Shown: positions 8,320 through 16,332 of the stretch, piece after piece | Numbering within the stretch: the first letter of the stretch is position 1 | Layout: the number at the start of each line of letters is the position of its first letter | NCBI GenBank assembly: GCA_945861405.1 | Contig: CAMAUL010000032.1 | Coordinates: forward strand, 1 to 35,780 | DNA length: 35,780 nucleotides | Source: Candidatus Methylobacter oryzae | GTDB taxonomy: Bacteria; Pseudomonadota; Gammaproteobacteria; Methylococcales; Methylomonadaceae | Reading direction: 5' to 3' | Position numbers and translations under genes: made by a program | Notes under the pieces: generated by a model | Seen by the model: only the letters and a program-made list of their open reading frames with translations | The model's database searches: none | Told to the model about the DNA's origin: nothing

Positions 8320-8784
8320 TTAATGCCGACCCGTGTGACCAAAGCCTCCGGAGCCGCGTAAGCTTTGATCAAACTCGGCGACTTGTTCAAATTCCACCTG
8401 CACCACCGGCACGAAAACCATTTGTGCGATGCGCTCACCGATATTAATGGTAAAAGCGGTGTTGCCCCGGTTCCAGCAGGAGACGAAAACCTGTCCCTGA
8501 TAGTCTGAATCAATCAGCCCGACCAAATTGCCCAACACGATGCCGTGTTTGTGTCCCAGGCCGGATCTGGGCAATAAAATGGCAGCTAATTGATGATCGT
8601 CAATATGGATAGCCAAGCCGGTAGGGATCAGCAGCGTTTCTCCCGGTTTTAACTCGACGGCTTCATCCAGGCAGGCGCGCAAATCCAGGCCAGCCGACCC
8701 CGCTGTCGCATATTCCGGCAACGGAATGTCTTTGCCTAAACGGCCATCCAGGATTTTAAGCTGTATTTTTGTTGTGCCTTTCAT
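8320..8784 (-). CDS. dut: Deoxyuridine 5'-triphosphate nucleotidohydrolase (dUTPase)
   Basis: 154 residues, typical for trimeric dUTPase. It hydrolyses dUTP to dUMP and pyrophosphate, keeping uracil out of DNA and feeding thymidylate synthesis. All five motifs are visible: [42 protein letters not shown] and the C-terminal glycine-rich arm [10 protein letters not shown]. The gene overlaps the end of coaBC by 29 bp in another frame, as in the conserved coaBC-dut order. The ribosome site (AGAGAGAA) lies within coaBC, so the two are co-transcribed. Confidence 0.97.
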   Translation of the reverse strand: MKGTTKIQLKILDGRLGKDIPLPEYATAGSAGLDLRACLDEAVELKPGETLLIPTGLAIHIDDHQLAAILLPRSGLGHKHGIVLGNLVGLIDSDYQGQVFVSCWNRGNTAFTINIGERIAQMVFVPVVQVEFEQVAEFDQSLRGSGGFGHTGRH

Positions 8785-9988
8785 GTTCCATTCTCTCTGC
8801 GATTAAGCTGATTAGTTGTTCGGCCAAGTGATTTTTGTCGGTCATTGCCAGTTTTTTTTGGCCGTTTTTCCAGAAAACCTGTAATGCGTTTCGGTCGCTG
8901 TCAAAGCCGCCCAGATCGCGCCCCACCCAGTTTGCCGCAATCATGTCCAGGTTTTTCCGCGCCAGTTTGTCCAGAGCGTATTGTTCAAGGTCATGAGTTT
9001 CTGCGGCAAATCCGACCGTGAACGGGCGGTTAGCGAGTTGTGCAACCTCGGTCAGAATATCCCTGGTTTTTTGCAAGGTCAGCGTGGTTTGTTCGTCTTG
9101 TTTTTTAATTTTTTCGTTTTCGATCAGCACGGGGCTGTAGTCTGCAACCGCCGCCGCGCCGATGTAAATATCATGTTCTGCGGCTTTGGACATGACCGCC
9201 GCATGCATTTGCGCTGCGGTTTCTACGCTGACCAAGTCTATATTGACAGGCGCTGACAGCGATACCGGGCCGCTGACCAGCGTGACTTTTGCACCTGCGT
9301 TTAATGCCGCATGGGCAAGCGCATAGCCCATTTTACCGGAACTGCGATTGCTGAGGTAGCGTACCGGATCCAACGGTTCGCGGGTCGGCCCGGCGCTGAT
9401 TAGAACCTTAAGTCCGTTTAAACATTGTGCGGTCGGCTCGGCCATTAAGCGCCTGCAAATTTCCATAGGCTCTGACATTCGGCCCAAGCCGGTTTCGCCG
9501 CAAGCCTGATCGCCCTGTTCGGGGCCGAGCAGAATAACGCCATGGCTTTTGAGTTTCTGGATATTTTCCTGAGTGACCGGCTTATGCCACATGGCCTGAT
9601 TCATGGCCGGGGCAACATAAACAGGGCAGGTTGCGGCCAAATACAGCGTCGATAACAAATCGTCAGCCAAACCGTGACTGCATTTTGCAATCGTATTGGC
9701 CGTGGCCGGGGCGATAATCAGCGCATCGGCCCAGCGCGTCAGACTGATGTGGCTCATCGCATGTTCCGTGTCCGTATCAAGCAGATCGCTATGCACCTGA
9801 TTGCCGGAAAGCGCCTGAAAGGTCAATGGGTTGACAAACTGCATGGCTGAACGGGTCATCACCACGCGCACCTCTGCGCCTTGTTTGCGCAACAGCCTGA
9901 CCAGTTCGGCCGACTTGTACGCGGCAATGCCGCCGCTGACAGCCAATAAAATATGCTTGTTAATAATAATGCCCGGAAACTTTAACAA
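8756..9988 (-). CDS. coaBC: Bifunctional phosphopantothenoylcysteine synthetase/decarboxylase
   Basis: 410 residues for two steps of coenzyme A synthesis: ligation of cysteine to 4'-phosphopantothenate (CoaB) and FMN-dependent decarboxylation (CoaC). The N-terminal flavoprotein domain shows [10 protein letters not shown], the PAxANT-type [14 protein letters not shown] and APAMNQAMW. The C-terminal CoaB domain begins [31 protein letters not shown]. The start is uncertain: the frame opens at a TTG (9988) without a good ribosome site, but alignment to the usual N-terminus (three to six residues before ILLAVSGG) favours it or a nearby non-ATG codon. Confidence 0.95.
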   Translation of the reverse strand: MLKFPGIIINKHILLAVSGGIAAYKSAELVRLLRKQGAEVRVVMTRSAMQFVNPLTFQALSGNQVHSDLLDTDTEHAMSHISLTRWADALIIAPATANTIAKCSHGLADDLLSTLYLAATCPVYVAPAMNQAMWHKPVTQENIQKLKSHGVILLGPEQGDQACGETGLGRMSEPMEICRRLMAEPTAQCLNGLKVLISAGPTREPLDPVRYLSNRSSGKMGYALAHAALNAGAKVTLVSGPVSLSAPVNIDLVSVETAAQMHAAVMSKAAEHDIYIGAAAVADYSPVLIENEKIKKQDEQTTLTLQKTRDILTEVAQLANRPFTVGFAAETHDLEQYALDKLARKNLDMIAANWVGRDLGGFDSDRNALQVFWKNGQKKLAMTDKNHLAEQLISLIAERMEHERHNKNTA

Positions 9989-10037
9989 AGCCGGTATTAT
10001 GGCAAGTATAAAGAAATTCTTCTATGCTTAAATTTCA

Positions 10038-10241
10038 GTAACTATTCAGCCACAGATCAACACAGATTAAACAGATTGCTTTTTACTGTTCATTTTAAAT
10101 GAGCGACTTAAATGCTGGTTCGTTTCCAAAATTCATGAGCAATCCAATTTTGGTAGCCACCATCAACTAGTTGATAAGATAAATTATTTATGTTTCGGTT
10201 TATCCGTGAATGTCTGTGTTGATCTGTGGCTGAATGGTTAC
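10038..10241. repeat. 204-bp element with 29-nt inverted ends, between coaBC and radC
   Basis: The left arm (10038-10066) and right arm (10213-10241) are complementary: 23 bp match perfectly (ATTCAGCCACAGATCAACA plus CAGA), then after one mismatch GTAAC pairs with GTTAC. The wording (cacagatcaacacagattaaacagat) is a widespread bacterial intergenic repeat type. The inside holds a relic of a coding sequence, described separately. It could be a miniature transposable element or the footprint of one. Confidence 0.75.
10095..10157 (-). pseudogene. Relic of the C-terminus of a GxxExxY-family protein
   Basis: Read on the minus strand, the frame gives ATKIGLLMNFGNEPAFKSLI followed by a stop. This matches the well-known C-terminal signature of GxxExxY proteins (KIGLLINFGNE...). 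Upstream in the same frame is a stop, and the GxxExxY core itself is missing, so this is a decayed remnant. It sits inside the inverted-repeat element, suggesting that the element formed around or captured the old gene. Confidence 0.55.
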
Positions 10242-10268
10242 AAATTTCAATAATATGAGGAGAGGCCT

Positions 10269-10943
10269 ATGTCCATTAAGGATTGGGCGGCAGAAGATCG
10301 GCCCCGGGAAAAATTGTTGCAACGCGGCTCGGCCGCTTTAACCGACGCTGAGCTTTTAGCTATTTTTTTGCGCACCGGTTCACCGGGCAAATCAGCGGTT
10401 GATCTGGCGCGTGAGCTGCTCATCGATTTTGGTTCGCTAAACGCCTTGTTAGGTGCCGACCAGAAACACTTTTGTCTGGGTAAAGGCTTGGGCGAGGCCA
10501 CTTATGTCCAGCTCCAGGCGGTGTTGGAAATGGCACGGCGTCATTTTAAGGAAGCCCTGCAACGCGGCAATGCGCTGACCAGCCCTGAAATTACCCGGTC
10601 TTATCTGAGCGCACAACTGCGCGGCTACAGCTACGAAGTGTTCGCCTGCTTATTTCTCGATAACCAACACCGGGTCATACAGCTGGACGAGTTATTCAGA
10701 GGCACCATAGACGGAGCCAGCGTTTATCCGAGGGAAGTCGCCAAGCAGGCGCTACGCCACAATGCGGCGGCGGTGATCTTTGCCCATAACCACCCGTCCG
10801 GCATTTCCGAACCCAGTCAGGCCGATAAACAGATCACCGAGAAACTTAAGCAGGCCTTAGCCTTGTTCGACATACGGGTGCTGGATCATTTTGTTATTGG
10901 AGACGGGCAGCCGTATTCGTTTGCCGAGCATGGGTTGTTGTAA
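10269..10943 (+). CDS. radC: RadC-family JAB/MPN domain protein
   Basis: 224 residues, full length for chromosomal RadC. An N-terminal helix-hairpin-helix region ([20 protein letters not shown], then [14 protein letters not shown]) leads to the JAMM metalloprotease-like domain. Its motif is HNHPSG (His173, His175), followed by SQAD giving the third ligand. The true cellular role is unsettled: the old DNA-repair assignment is doubtful and some relatives occur on mobile elements. Strong ribosome site (GAGGAGAG) before the ATG. It diverges from coaBC, the common radC-coaBC arrangement, with the inverted-repeat element inserted between them. Confidence 0.95.
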   Translation: MSIKDWAAEDRPREKLLQRGSAALTDAELLAIFLRTGSPGKSAVDLARELLIDFGSLNALLGADQKHFCLGKGLGEATYVQLQAVLEMARRHFKEALQRGNALTSPEITRSYLSAQLRGYSYEVFACLFLDNQHRVIQLDELFRGTIDGASVYPREVAKQALRHNAAAVIFAHNHPSGISEPSQADKQITEKLKQALALFDIRVLDHFVIGDGQPYSFAEHGLL

Positions 10944-10975
10944 GGCTCAAGTTTTATTCTAAAAACCGCAATTTA

Positions 10976-11083
10976 TCCACGAAAAGCACAAAAGACACGA
11001 AAATTAGTAACTTACCCTTTGGGTAACCGTCTACGGATTGATAATTCTTTGAAAATTTTTGTGCTTTTCGTGCTTTTCGTGGA
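10976..11083. repeat. 108-bp inverted-repeat element of the CACGAAAAGCAC type
   Basis: TCCACGAAAAGCAC (10976-10989) pairs perfectly with GTGCTTTTCGTGGA (11070-11083). The next bases inward match imperfectly. A small perfect hairpin TTACCC-TTT-GGGTAA (11012-11026) sits in the middle. It fills the convergent gap between radC and the DUF58 gene and may end both transcripts. Confidence 0.7.
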
Positions 11084-11098
11084 CGAAATGAATGTTCA

Positions 11099-12037
11099 TC
11101 AAAACAGCGCCAGCGCTTCCAGACATTTTCGATAATGCGCCAAGCCGTTATCAGGCGGCAGCGTTAATCCCGGCAACGCAAAACCGTAGCGGATTCCGGC
11201 TTGCTCCGCATCGATTACCCAGCGGCATAACTGGCTTAATCGCTCTTCAATATTGTGTCCGGGTGCCAAGTTGTAATCCAGCAGGATTTCATCGGATGAG
11301 TTTTCACCGGCGTATTGTTTGCTGAACACGCCCAAGCCTTTGGCGAAGGCTTTCCAGTGTATGTGCTTGATCGAATCGCCGGATTGGTATTCCTGCAAGC
11401 CGTAATAATCATCGCCGCTTTTGCGGCTAAATCCCTGCTTGGCTTCTGCCGATGGCGTTTGGGGGAAGGGGGTTTCATGAGGCGCAGGCTTTGGATAAAC
11501 CAAGGCCTTAAGGTCAAAGCGGATCGGCGACCAGGCGCGGAACAAGCCCAGCGGATAAGTGCTGGACAGCGTGACCGTCCCCGCTGGGTGCCAGCCTCTA
11601 TTTTGGGTGATCGAGTACAGTGTAACAGACGCCGTGCTCTGCGCAGCCAGGGTCAGGCTTTGCGTGTCTTGCAGCTTAATGAGTATCTGGCGTCGCTCCA
11701 CATCGGTTGGATTGTTGATATGGATGTCGAAGCCTGCCGCCTCTCCTGCAAACACGGCTTTGCAGCGGCCCTTTTGCACGACCAGACCGGCTAATGCTTG
11801 ATAGCTGTGCAAGATGGTGACGAAAAAAACACTCGCCAGTAAAAAAGCCAGCATGTAGGCCAAGTTATTGTTATAGACAAAGGCAATCAGCAACAGCAGG
11901 ACTATCAGCAGCACAAAGCCCAAACCCCGTTGCGTCGGCAAAATAAAAATCCGCCGGTGGTTTAAGGCGACCGGCGCATCGACCGCCTTTTCGCCTGAAA
12001 CAAACCGGCTGAGTCTAAAGCGTTCTGTTAACTTCAA
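11099..12037 (-). CDS. DUF58-domain membrane protein of a MoxR-associated pair
   Basis: 312 residues. Two hydrophobic segments near the N-terminus (about 34-50 and 56-74) are followed by a von Willebrand-like DUF58 domain. Its signature is YGLQEYQSGDSIKHIHWKAFAK. These proteins are encoded with MoxR AAA ATPases, which are thought to act as chaperones or activators for them; a direct biochemical role is not established. A TTG start (12037) overlaps the TGA stop of moxR (TTGA), implying coupling. The transglutaminase gene that usually follows this pair is absent. Confidence 0.88.
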   Translation of the reverse strand: MKLTERFRLSRFVSGEKAVDAPVALNHRRIFILPTQRGLGFVLLIVLLLLIAFVYNNNLAYMLAFLLASVFFVTILHSYQALAGLVVQKGRCKAVFAGEAAGFDIHINNPTDVERRQILIKLQDTQSLTLAAQSTASVTLYSITQNRGWHPAGTVTLSSTYPLGLFRAWSPIRFDLKALVYPKPAPHETPFPQTPSAEAKQGFSRKSGDDYYGLQEYQSGDSIKHIHWKAFAKGLGVFSKQYAGENSSDEILLDYNLAPGHNIEERLSQLCRWVIDAEQAGIRYGFALPGLTLPPDNGLAHYRKCLEALALF

Positions 12038-12939
12038 TGGACGGCGACATTGGCTAAGATCGGCGCGACGATGGCTTCCGATTGGGCGTTGCCTGCCCGT
12101 AACCGATGCCCTGCGACAGCCGCCAGCACGGCTTGCAAGTCTTCCGGGATCACCGCATCGCGCCGATCCATAAACGCCCAGGCTTTGGCCGCAGTCAGCA
12201 AAGCGAGACCCGCTCTGGGCGACAAGCCGCAGTGATACTCGGATGACTCGCGGGTAAAGTTAATGATGGCTTGGCAATAATCCAGCAAGGCACTGGACAC
12301 ATAAGCCTGGGTAACCGCCAGCTGTATCTGCTGCAATTTTTCAGGTGGCAGCTGTACCGGCAGCGACTCGCACAGACTGTGGCGGCTTTGTCCGGTCAGC
12401 AATTGCCTTTCTGCCTGATGGTCGGGATAACCCAGCTCAATGCGCATTAAAAAACGATCCAGTTGCGATTCGGGCAACGGAAATGTGCCGATTTGATGGG
12501 ACGGATTTTGCGTGGCAATCACGAAAAAAGGCTGGGGCAGCGGGTAGGTTTTTCCCTCCACCGTCACCTGATGCTCTTCCATCGCTTCAAGCAGAGCGCT
12601 TTGCGCTTTGGGTGTGGCGCGATTGATTTCATCGGCCAATATCATTTGGTTAAACACCGGGCCGGGATGGAATTTGAACTCGTGATTTTTAGCATCGAAA
12701 ACCGAAGCGCCGATGATGTCGGCGGGCAAAATATCGCTGGTGAATTGTATCCGCTGGTAATGTAAACCCAGCAGTTTTGCCAGGGTGTGCGCCAGCGTGG
12801 TTTTGCCGACGCCGGGAATATCCTCTATCAGCAGATGGCCGCGCGCCAGCAGGCAGCAAAGCGCAAGACGAACCTGCCGGGGTTTGCCGAGAATGACTTG
12901 GTTGGCGGCATCTAAAAGTTGATCGATTGCATTTTGCAT
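12034..12939 (-). CDS. MoxR-type AAA+ ATPase
   Basis: About 301 residues from the ATG at 12939. Walker A is GVGKTTLAH, Walker B is ILADEINRATPKAQSALLEAMEE, sensor 1 is FVIATQNP, and the arginine-finger region is PLPESQLDRFLMRI. MoxR ATPases work as chaperone-like modules with adjacent von Willebrand or DUF58 proteins. A longer frame from a TTG at 12993 is rejected because a TATAAT box lies inside it, placing the transcript start near 12975. No strong ribosome site precedes the ATG. The downstream DUF58 gene overlaps its stop. Confidence 0.92.
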   Translation of the reverse strand: MQNAIDQLLDAANQVILGKPRQVRLALCCLLARGHLLIEDIPGVGKTTLAHTLAKLLGLHYQRIQFTSDILPADIIGASVFDAKNHEFKFHPGPVFNQMILADEINRATPKAQSALLEAMEEHQVTVEGKTYPLPQPFFVIATQNPSHQIGTFPLPESQLDRFLMRIELGYPDHQAERQLLTGQSRHSLCESLPVQLPPEKLQQIQLAVTQAYVSSALLDYCQAIINFTRESSEYHCGLSPRAGLALLTAAKAWAFMDRRDAVIPEDLQAVLAAVAGHRLRAGNAQSEAIVAPILANVAVH

Positions 12940-12981
12940 GGGGAATGATAGGATGTTTAAGTTATCAGTGAATTCGACTCT

Positions 12982-13010
12982 ATTATAGAGCAAGATTCAA
13001 ACGCCACTAA
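12982..13010 (-). promoter_or_regulatory. Sigma-70-type promoter for the moxR-DUF58 pair
   Basis: Minus-strand TATAAT at 12987-12982 (perfect -10), 17 bp from TTAGTG at 13010-13005 (moderate -35). The predicted start near 12975 leaves a leader of about 35 nt to the moxR ATG. Confidence 0.55.
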
Positions 13011-13035
13011 GGCAGGACTATAAGAGGGATTTGTT

Positions 13036-13365
13036 ATGAAAGAATATGAAGAGATACGCCACAGCCTGATTGATATGCTGGAAGACCTTGACGATAAGCT
13101 GGCTAAAATCACCCATGATGTCAAAGAACCTTTAGACAAGGATTTTGAAGAGCAGGCGACCCAGGCGGAAAATGATGAAGTCCTGGATGGCTTGGGCAAT
13201 GCGGCCAGAACTGAAATAGAAATGGTCAAACAGGCTCTCGACAGACTGGATAAGGGTCAATACGGACTGTGCCAAGTTTGCGGTCAACCGATCAGCAAGG
13301 AGCGGTTAAAAGCCATTCCTTATTCCAGCATGTGTATAAAATGCGCCAGTCAGGCAGGTTGTTAA
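13036..13365 (+). CDS. DksA/TraR-type zinc-finger protein
   Basis: 109 residues. The N-terminal helical part (1-80) ends with the family motif AARTEIEMVKQALDRLDKGQYG. The C4 zinc finger is CQVCGQPISKERLKAIPYSSMCIKC. It lacks the long coiled coil of full DksA (about 150 residues), so it belongs to the short TraR/DksA-like group. Members bind the RNA polymerase secondary channel and modulate transcription initiation; that role here is by family. A purine-rich AGAGGGA lies 7 nt upstream of the ATG. It is divergent from moxR. Confidence 0.88.
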   Translation: MKEYEEIRHSLIDMLEDLDDKLAKITHDVKEPLDKDFEEQATQAENDEVLDGLGNAARTEIEMVKQALDRLDKGQYGLCQVCGQPISKERLKAIPYSSMCIKCASQAGC

Positions 13366-13431
13366 CGGGTGAAAATTAAGGTTATATCGCAGTTTTATGC
13401 AAATCTTTTTGTTTAAAAAGCGTAGCCGCCT

Positions 13432-13437
13432 TATAAT
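13432..13437 (+). promoter_or_regulatory. Putative -10 box of the Skp-type gene
   Basis: Perfect TATAAT, with a weak TTGTTT 17 bp upstream (13409-13414). It would give a leader of about 55 nt before the ATG at 13500. Confidence 0.4.
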
Positions 13438-13499
13438 TTGTAAAACTCCCAAGTTTTTTTATTTCCCCTACTTCACTCCAACCAGAGACCTGTTTAACA

Positions 13500-14000
13500 A
13501 TGAAAATGAAAATCGCCCTGTTTTTAGGACTGTTGCTGATTACCAATGTAAGTTTTGCTGAATTAAAGATTGGTTTTGTCAATATACCTGCCGTTCTTGA
13601 AAAAGCGCCTCAAGCTGAAAAAGCCAAAAAACGTCTGGAACAAGAATTTTCACCGCGCGATAAGCAATTAGTCGCTCAACAAAAAGAAATTCAAAGCATG
13701 GATGACAAAATGGCCAAAGACGCGGCCGTAATGGGCGAGTCGGCACGATCTAACATGGAAAAGGATATTCTGAACAAGAAAAGGGATGCCAAAAGAGCTC
13801 AGCAGGAATTCAGCGAAGACTTTAATGTCCGTCGTAATGAAGAGCTGGGTAAATTGCAAAGCCGTATCGTTGAAGTTATTCGCGGCATAGCCAAAGAGCA
13901 AAGCTTTGACTTGTTGCTTACCGATGGCGTTATTTATGCCAGCGAACAGATCGATGTTACCGCTCAAGTTCAACAAAAGTTATCAGCTCTGCCTAATTAA
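13500..14000 (+). CDS. Skp/OmpH-type periplasmic chaperone
   Basis: 166 residues with a signal peptide (MKMKIALFLGLLLITNVSFA, 1-20). The mature start LKIGFVNIPAVLEKAPQAEKA is the typical OmpH opening. A long charged coiled coil (about 40-120) follows, then the C-terminal strand-forming region QSFDLLLTDGVIYASEQIDVT. Skp forms a jellyfish-like trimer that carries unfolded outer-membrane proteins across the periplasm. In most gammaproteobacteria skp sits between bamA and lpxD. Here it stands alone with its own promoter and terminator, so it may be a second copy. Confidence 0.88.
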   Translation: MKMKIALFLGLLLITNVSFAELKIGFVNIPAVLEKAPQAEKAKKRLEQEFSPRDKQLVAQQKEIQSMDDKMAKDAAVMGESARSNMEKDILNKKRDAKRAQQEFSEDFNVRRNEELGKLQSRIVEVIRGIAKEQSFDLLLTDGVIYASEQIDVTAQVQQKLSALPN

Positions 14001-14026
14001 TCGATCTTTACCGTCAGTCCTATCAT

Positions 14027-14050
14027 AAAGGCGGCCAGTTGGCCGTCTTT
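14027..14050 (+). terminator. Terminator of the Skp-type gene
   Basis: AAAGGCGGCC-agtt-GGCCGTCTTT forms a 10-bp stem with one G-U pair, 27 nt after the stop. The U-run is only three bases, so strength is moderate. The next gene starts immediately after it. Confidence 0.6.
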
Positions 14051-14554
14051 ATGACATTCCCCCGTTCCATGAACAAACGGCAGCTCATCGAGAAGCTATC
14101 ACTGGAAGCCCATATTGAGGGCGGCTATTTTTCCAGAACCTATAGTTCCGAGCTAAAAACCGCTATAACTTCCAATTCGAAATCGAGATGTTTGCTGTCA
14201 TCTATCTTTTATATGCTAACGGACGACAGCCCGATTGGTTATTTGCATAAGAACAAATCGGACATCATTCATTACTTTCATGGCGGCTCCCCGTTAAGCT
14301 ATTTAATCCTTCATCCTGACGGCAATCTTGAAAGGCAGGTGCTTGGCACCGATCTCGACAACGGTCAGCAACTGCAATTGATTGTCCACGGGGGATGCTG
14401 GAAGGCAACAGAGTTGGTTTCGGGCGAATTCGGCTTAATCAGCGAAGCGGTATCGCCCGGATTTGACTATGAGGATATGGAGCTGGCGGAAGCGAAGATC
14501 ATAAAAAATCAATTTCCGCAGTGTTGGGATCGCATTGCAAAATATGTCAGGTAA
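14051..14554 (+). CDS. Cupin family protein (DUF985)
   Basis: About 167 residues. It matches the DUF985/Cupin_5 layout: LIEKLSLEAHIEGGYFSRTY, an LLSSIFYMLTDDSPIGYLHK segment, DIIHYFHGGSPLSYLILHPDG, then VHGGCWKATEL and a C-terminal VSPGFDYEDMELAEAK. The family has a double-stranded beta-helix fold and no firm reaction. The ATG at 14051 or that at 14069 (MNKRQL) could be used; neither has a strong ribosome site, and the terminator hairpin of the preceding gene ends at 14050. The next gene converges on it 28 bp away. Confidence 0.85.
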   Translation: MTFPRSMNKRQLIEKLSLEAHIEGGYFSRTYSSELKTAITSNSKSRCLLSSIFYMLTDDSPIGYLHKNKSDIIHYFHGGSPLSYLILHPDGNLERQVLGTDLDNGQQLQLIVHGGCWKATELVSGEFGLISEAVSPGFDYEDMELAEAKIIKNQFPQCWDRIAKYVR

Positions 14555-14582
14555 CTTTCCCAATCTCGATAGGGGCTTTAAT

Positions 14583-15923
14583 TCACTCCCGGTTATCTTT
14601 CCCCAGCCGTTTTTGTTGGTTTATCATCGAGCGTAGCCGCAGCCATAGCGCGGCACAACCTTTGATGGCATGCGGCTTCACCCGTTGCAGCAGCAAACCG
14701 GTCTGCTGAAACAGCATCAAACCAGCGCGGTAGGCCATGTGTTGCACCCGGTAAAACAGTGGCCGTAATTTCGAAAAATCCACCTCCCGATCCTTGACCA
14801 TGCCGCGCCGATGCAGCCAGTGCAGTAGGCCGCTGACGTAGAGTACGAACAGTCCCATACCGGCAACAAACCAGAGCAACCGGCCTGTCGCGCCAAACGC
14901 TTCGCCGGTGTGCATCGGCCATATCCAGGTGGTAAAACTTTCCCCAGTTGTAAACCCGTTCGGGTCGCGCACCTCCTTGACTTGACCGCTCCAGCGATCC
15001 ACCCAGACCGTGGTGTAGGGGTGGCGCTGGTTGATTTCACTGCCCTGGCGTAAATTGATCCGATAAATACCGCTGTCACCGGCGGGCGTAGTCACCCGCC
15101 GGAGTTCGGCTTTGGGGAACGGGCCGCGTGCGACAAATTCCGCCGACTCCAGACCGACCGGGTGGTTATTGGGTGTCGCTGTACTGATAATAGTGCGTCC
15201 CGTTTCGCCGTGTTCCATACCGGATGAGCCGGTCAGCGTTTCCAGTATCGACGGATAACTCAGGTGAAAACCGGTGAACGCCAGCACTAACAAAGCCGAT
15301 GCGCTCAGCAGCCCGGTCAGGCGATGCAGGTCTAATGCCAGCCGTATCATGCCGTTACGATGACGAACCTGCAATGCCGTCCAAATTCCCCGCCAACCGG
15401 GCCACCACAAATAAACACCGGTGCCGATAGAAACCATCAGCAATAAGCCCAACATGCCTACCGCATTCCAGCCGAAACGCCCAAGGTTAAGCTGGGTGTG
15501 CAGATCAAGCAGCCAAGTGGACGCAGTTTGCCCCCAGAATCGGCTGGCAACGACTTCTGCGGTGTACGGATTGACCGACACCATCAGCGGCGCGTACAGC
15601 TCGAAGAAGGTTTCCCTGGGTTTGTCGTACCATACGGTAACCATGCCATGAGCAGACCGGGGCATTTCCAACGTCCAGGAGCCGTAGCGGTTGGGGTGTG
15701 CGTTCTGCACCGTCGCCATGATTTTATCCAGCGACTGACGCTTACCTGCGGGCTGCTCGATAACCAGCCTTGGATTCAACAACTCGTCCAGCTCTTCGCG
15801 GTAAACGCTGATGCTACCGGTCAGCCCCATTAGCGCAAAAAAGAATCCGGCGATTAATGCCAGATACAGATGAACTTTAATCCAGGTTGACCGGTTGAGC
15901 AGGCGGTGAATGGGGAGTTGCAT
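14583..15923 (-). CDS. PepSY-associated transmembrane protein
   Basis: About 446 residues from MQLPIHRLL. Four membrane helices are seen: about 18-38 (LALIAGFFFALMGLTGSISVYREELDELL, the typical first helix), about 160-180, 210-230 and 345-370. PepSY-like periplasmic regions lie between them. This architecture is found in putative iron-siderophore or ferric reductases near TonB receptors (PiuB-like), but no receptor is adjacent. The start at 15923 is chosen because upstream codons read as non-conserved. A GATAATAATC stretch upstream (15951-15942) could be part of a Fur-type site; this is weak. Confidence 0.85.
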   Translation of the reverse strand: MQLPIHRLLNRSTWIKVHLYLALIAGFFFALMGLTGSISVYREELDELLNPRLVIEQPAGKRQSLDKIMATVQNAHPNRYGSWTLEMPRSAHGMVTVWYDKPRETFFELYAPLMVSVNPYTAEVVASRFWGQTASTWLLDLHTQLNLGRFGWNAVGMLGLLLMVSIGTGVYLWWPGWRGIWTALQVRHRNGMIRLALDLHRLTGLLSASALLVLAFTGFHLSYPSILETLTGSSGMEHGETGRTIISTATPNNHPVGLESAEFVARGPFPKAELRRVTTPAGDSGIYRINLRQGSEINQRHPYTTVWVDRWSGQVKEVRDPNGFTTGESFTTWIWPMHTGEAFGATGRLLWFVAGMGLFVLYVSGLLHWLHRRGMVKDREVDFSKLRPLFYRVQHMAYRAGLMLFQQTGLLLQRVKPHAIKGCAALWLRLRSMINQQKRLGKDNRE

Positions 15924-16063
15924 GACGTTGGTGTGCGCTGAAAAAAAGATTATTATCCCATACGGGGTTATGGGGTGTTTATTTTTGTCCAACCCGCCGG
16001 ACAGGTAACGGTGTCGAATAATATATGCATTTGCGGCAACTTTAATCGGCTAGGTAACCGTAC

Positions 16064-16318
16064 TTATTGATTACGGAAGTTGAACTCTCTATCCTTCAGA
16101 TACTTATCGACACCAACCGGCTTTTTAGGATAATCGGCCTCTGATGATTAAGTATGGTTGTCAGTTTTTGGGCAATGTTCTTCGTTAAAATCGGCAATCA
16201 GCAGCTTGGAATTTAAAGAGGCTGGATCGCCGTAGGACATTGGTTTGCATATCCCGTCTTTATGGCGACACACGGGGCGGAAGGCGTTCTAAGCCATCCT
16301 GCTGACTTCACCTTTCAT
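16064..16318 (-). pseudogene. Decayed small ORF with two in-frame stops, upstream of the sensor kinase
   Basis: One reading frame runs 85 codons from an ATG at 16318 to a TAA at 16064, interrupted by TAG (codon 10) and TAA (codon 57). The open pieces include RPVCRHKDGICKPMSYGDP, LLIADFNEEHCPKTD and ADYPKKPVGVDKYLKDREF, which look protein-like. I do not recognise the family. It could be a broken gene or chance. The remaining part of this roughly 400-base gap (15924-16063) contains only the upstream region of the PepSY gene. Confidence 0.3.
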
Positions 16319-16332
16319 CCTACAGCTTATAA

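Noticed and set aside
12940-12993. N-terminal extension of MoxR from a TTG at 12993
   Set aside because: It contains the TATAAT promoter box, so it should not be transcribed; the family starts near the ATG at 12939.
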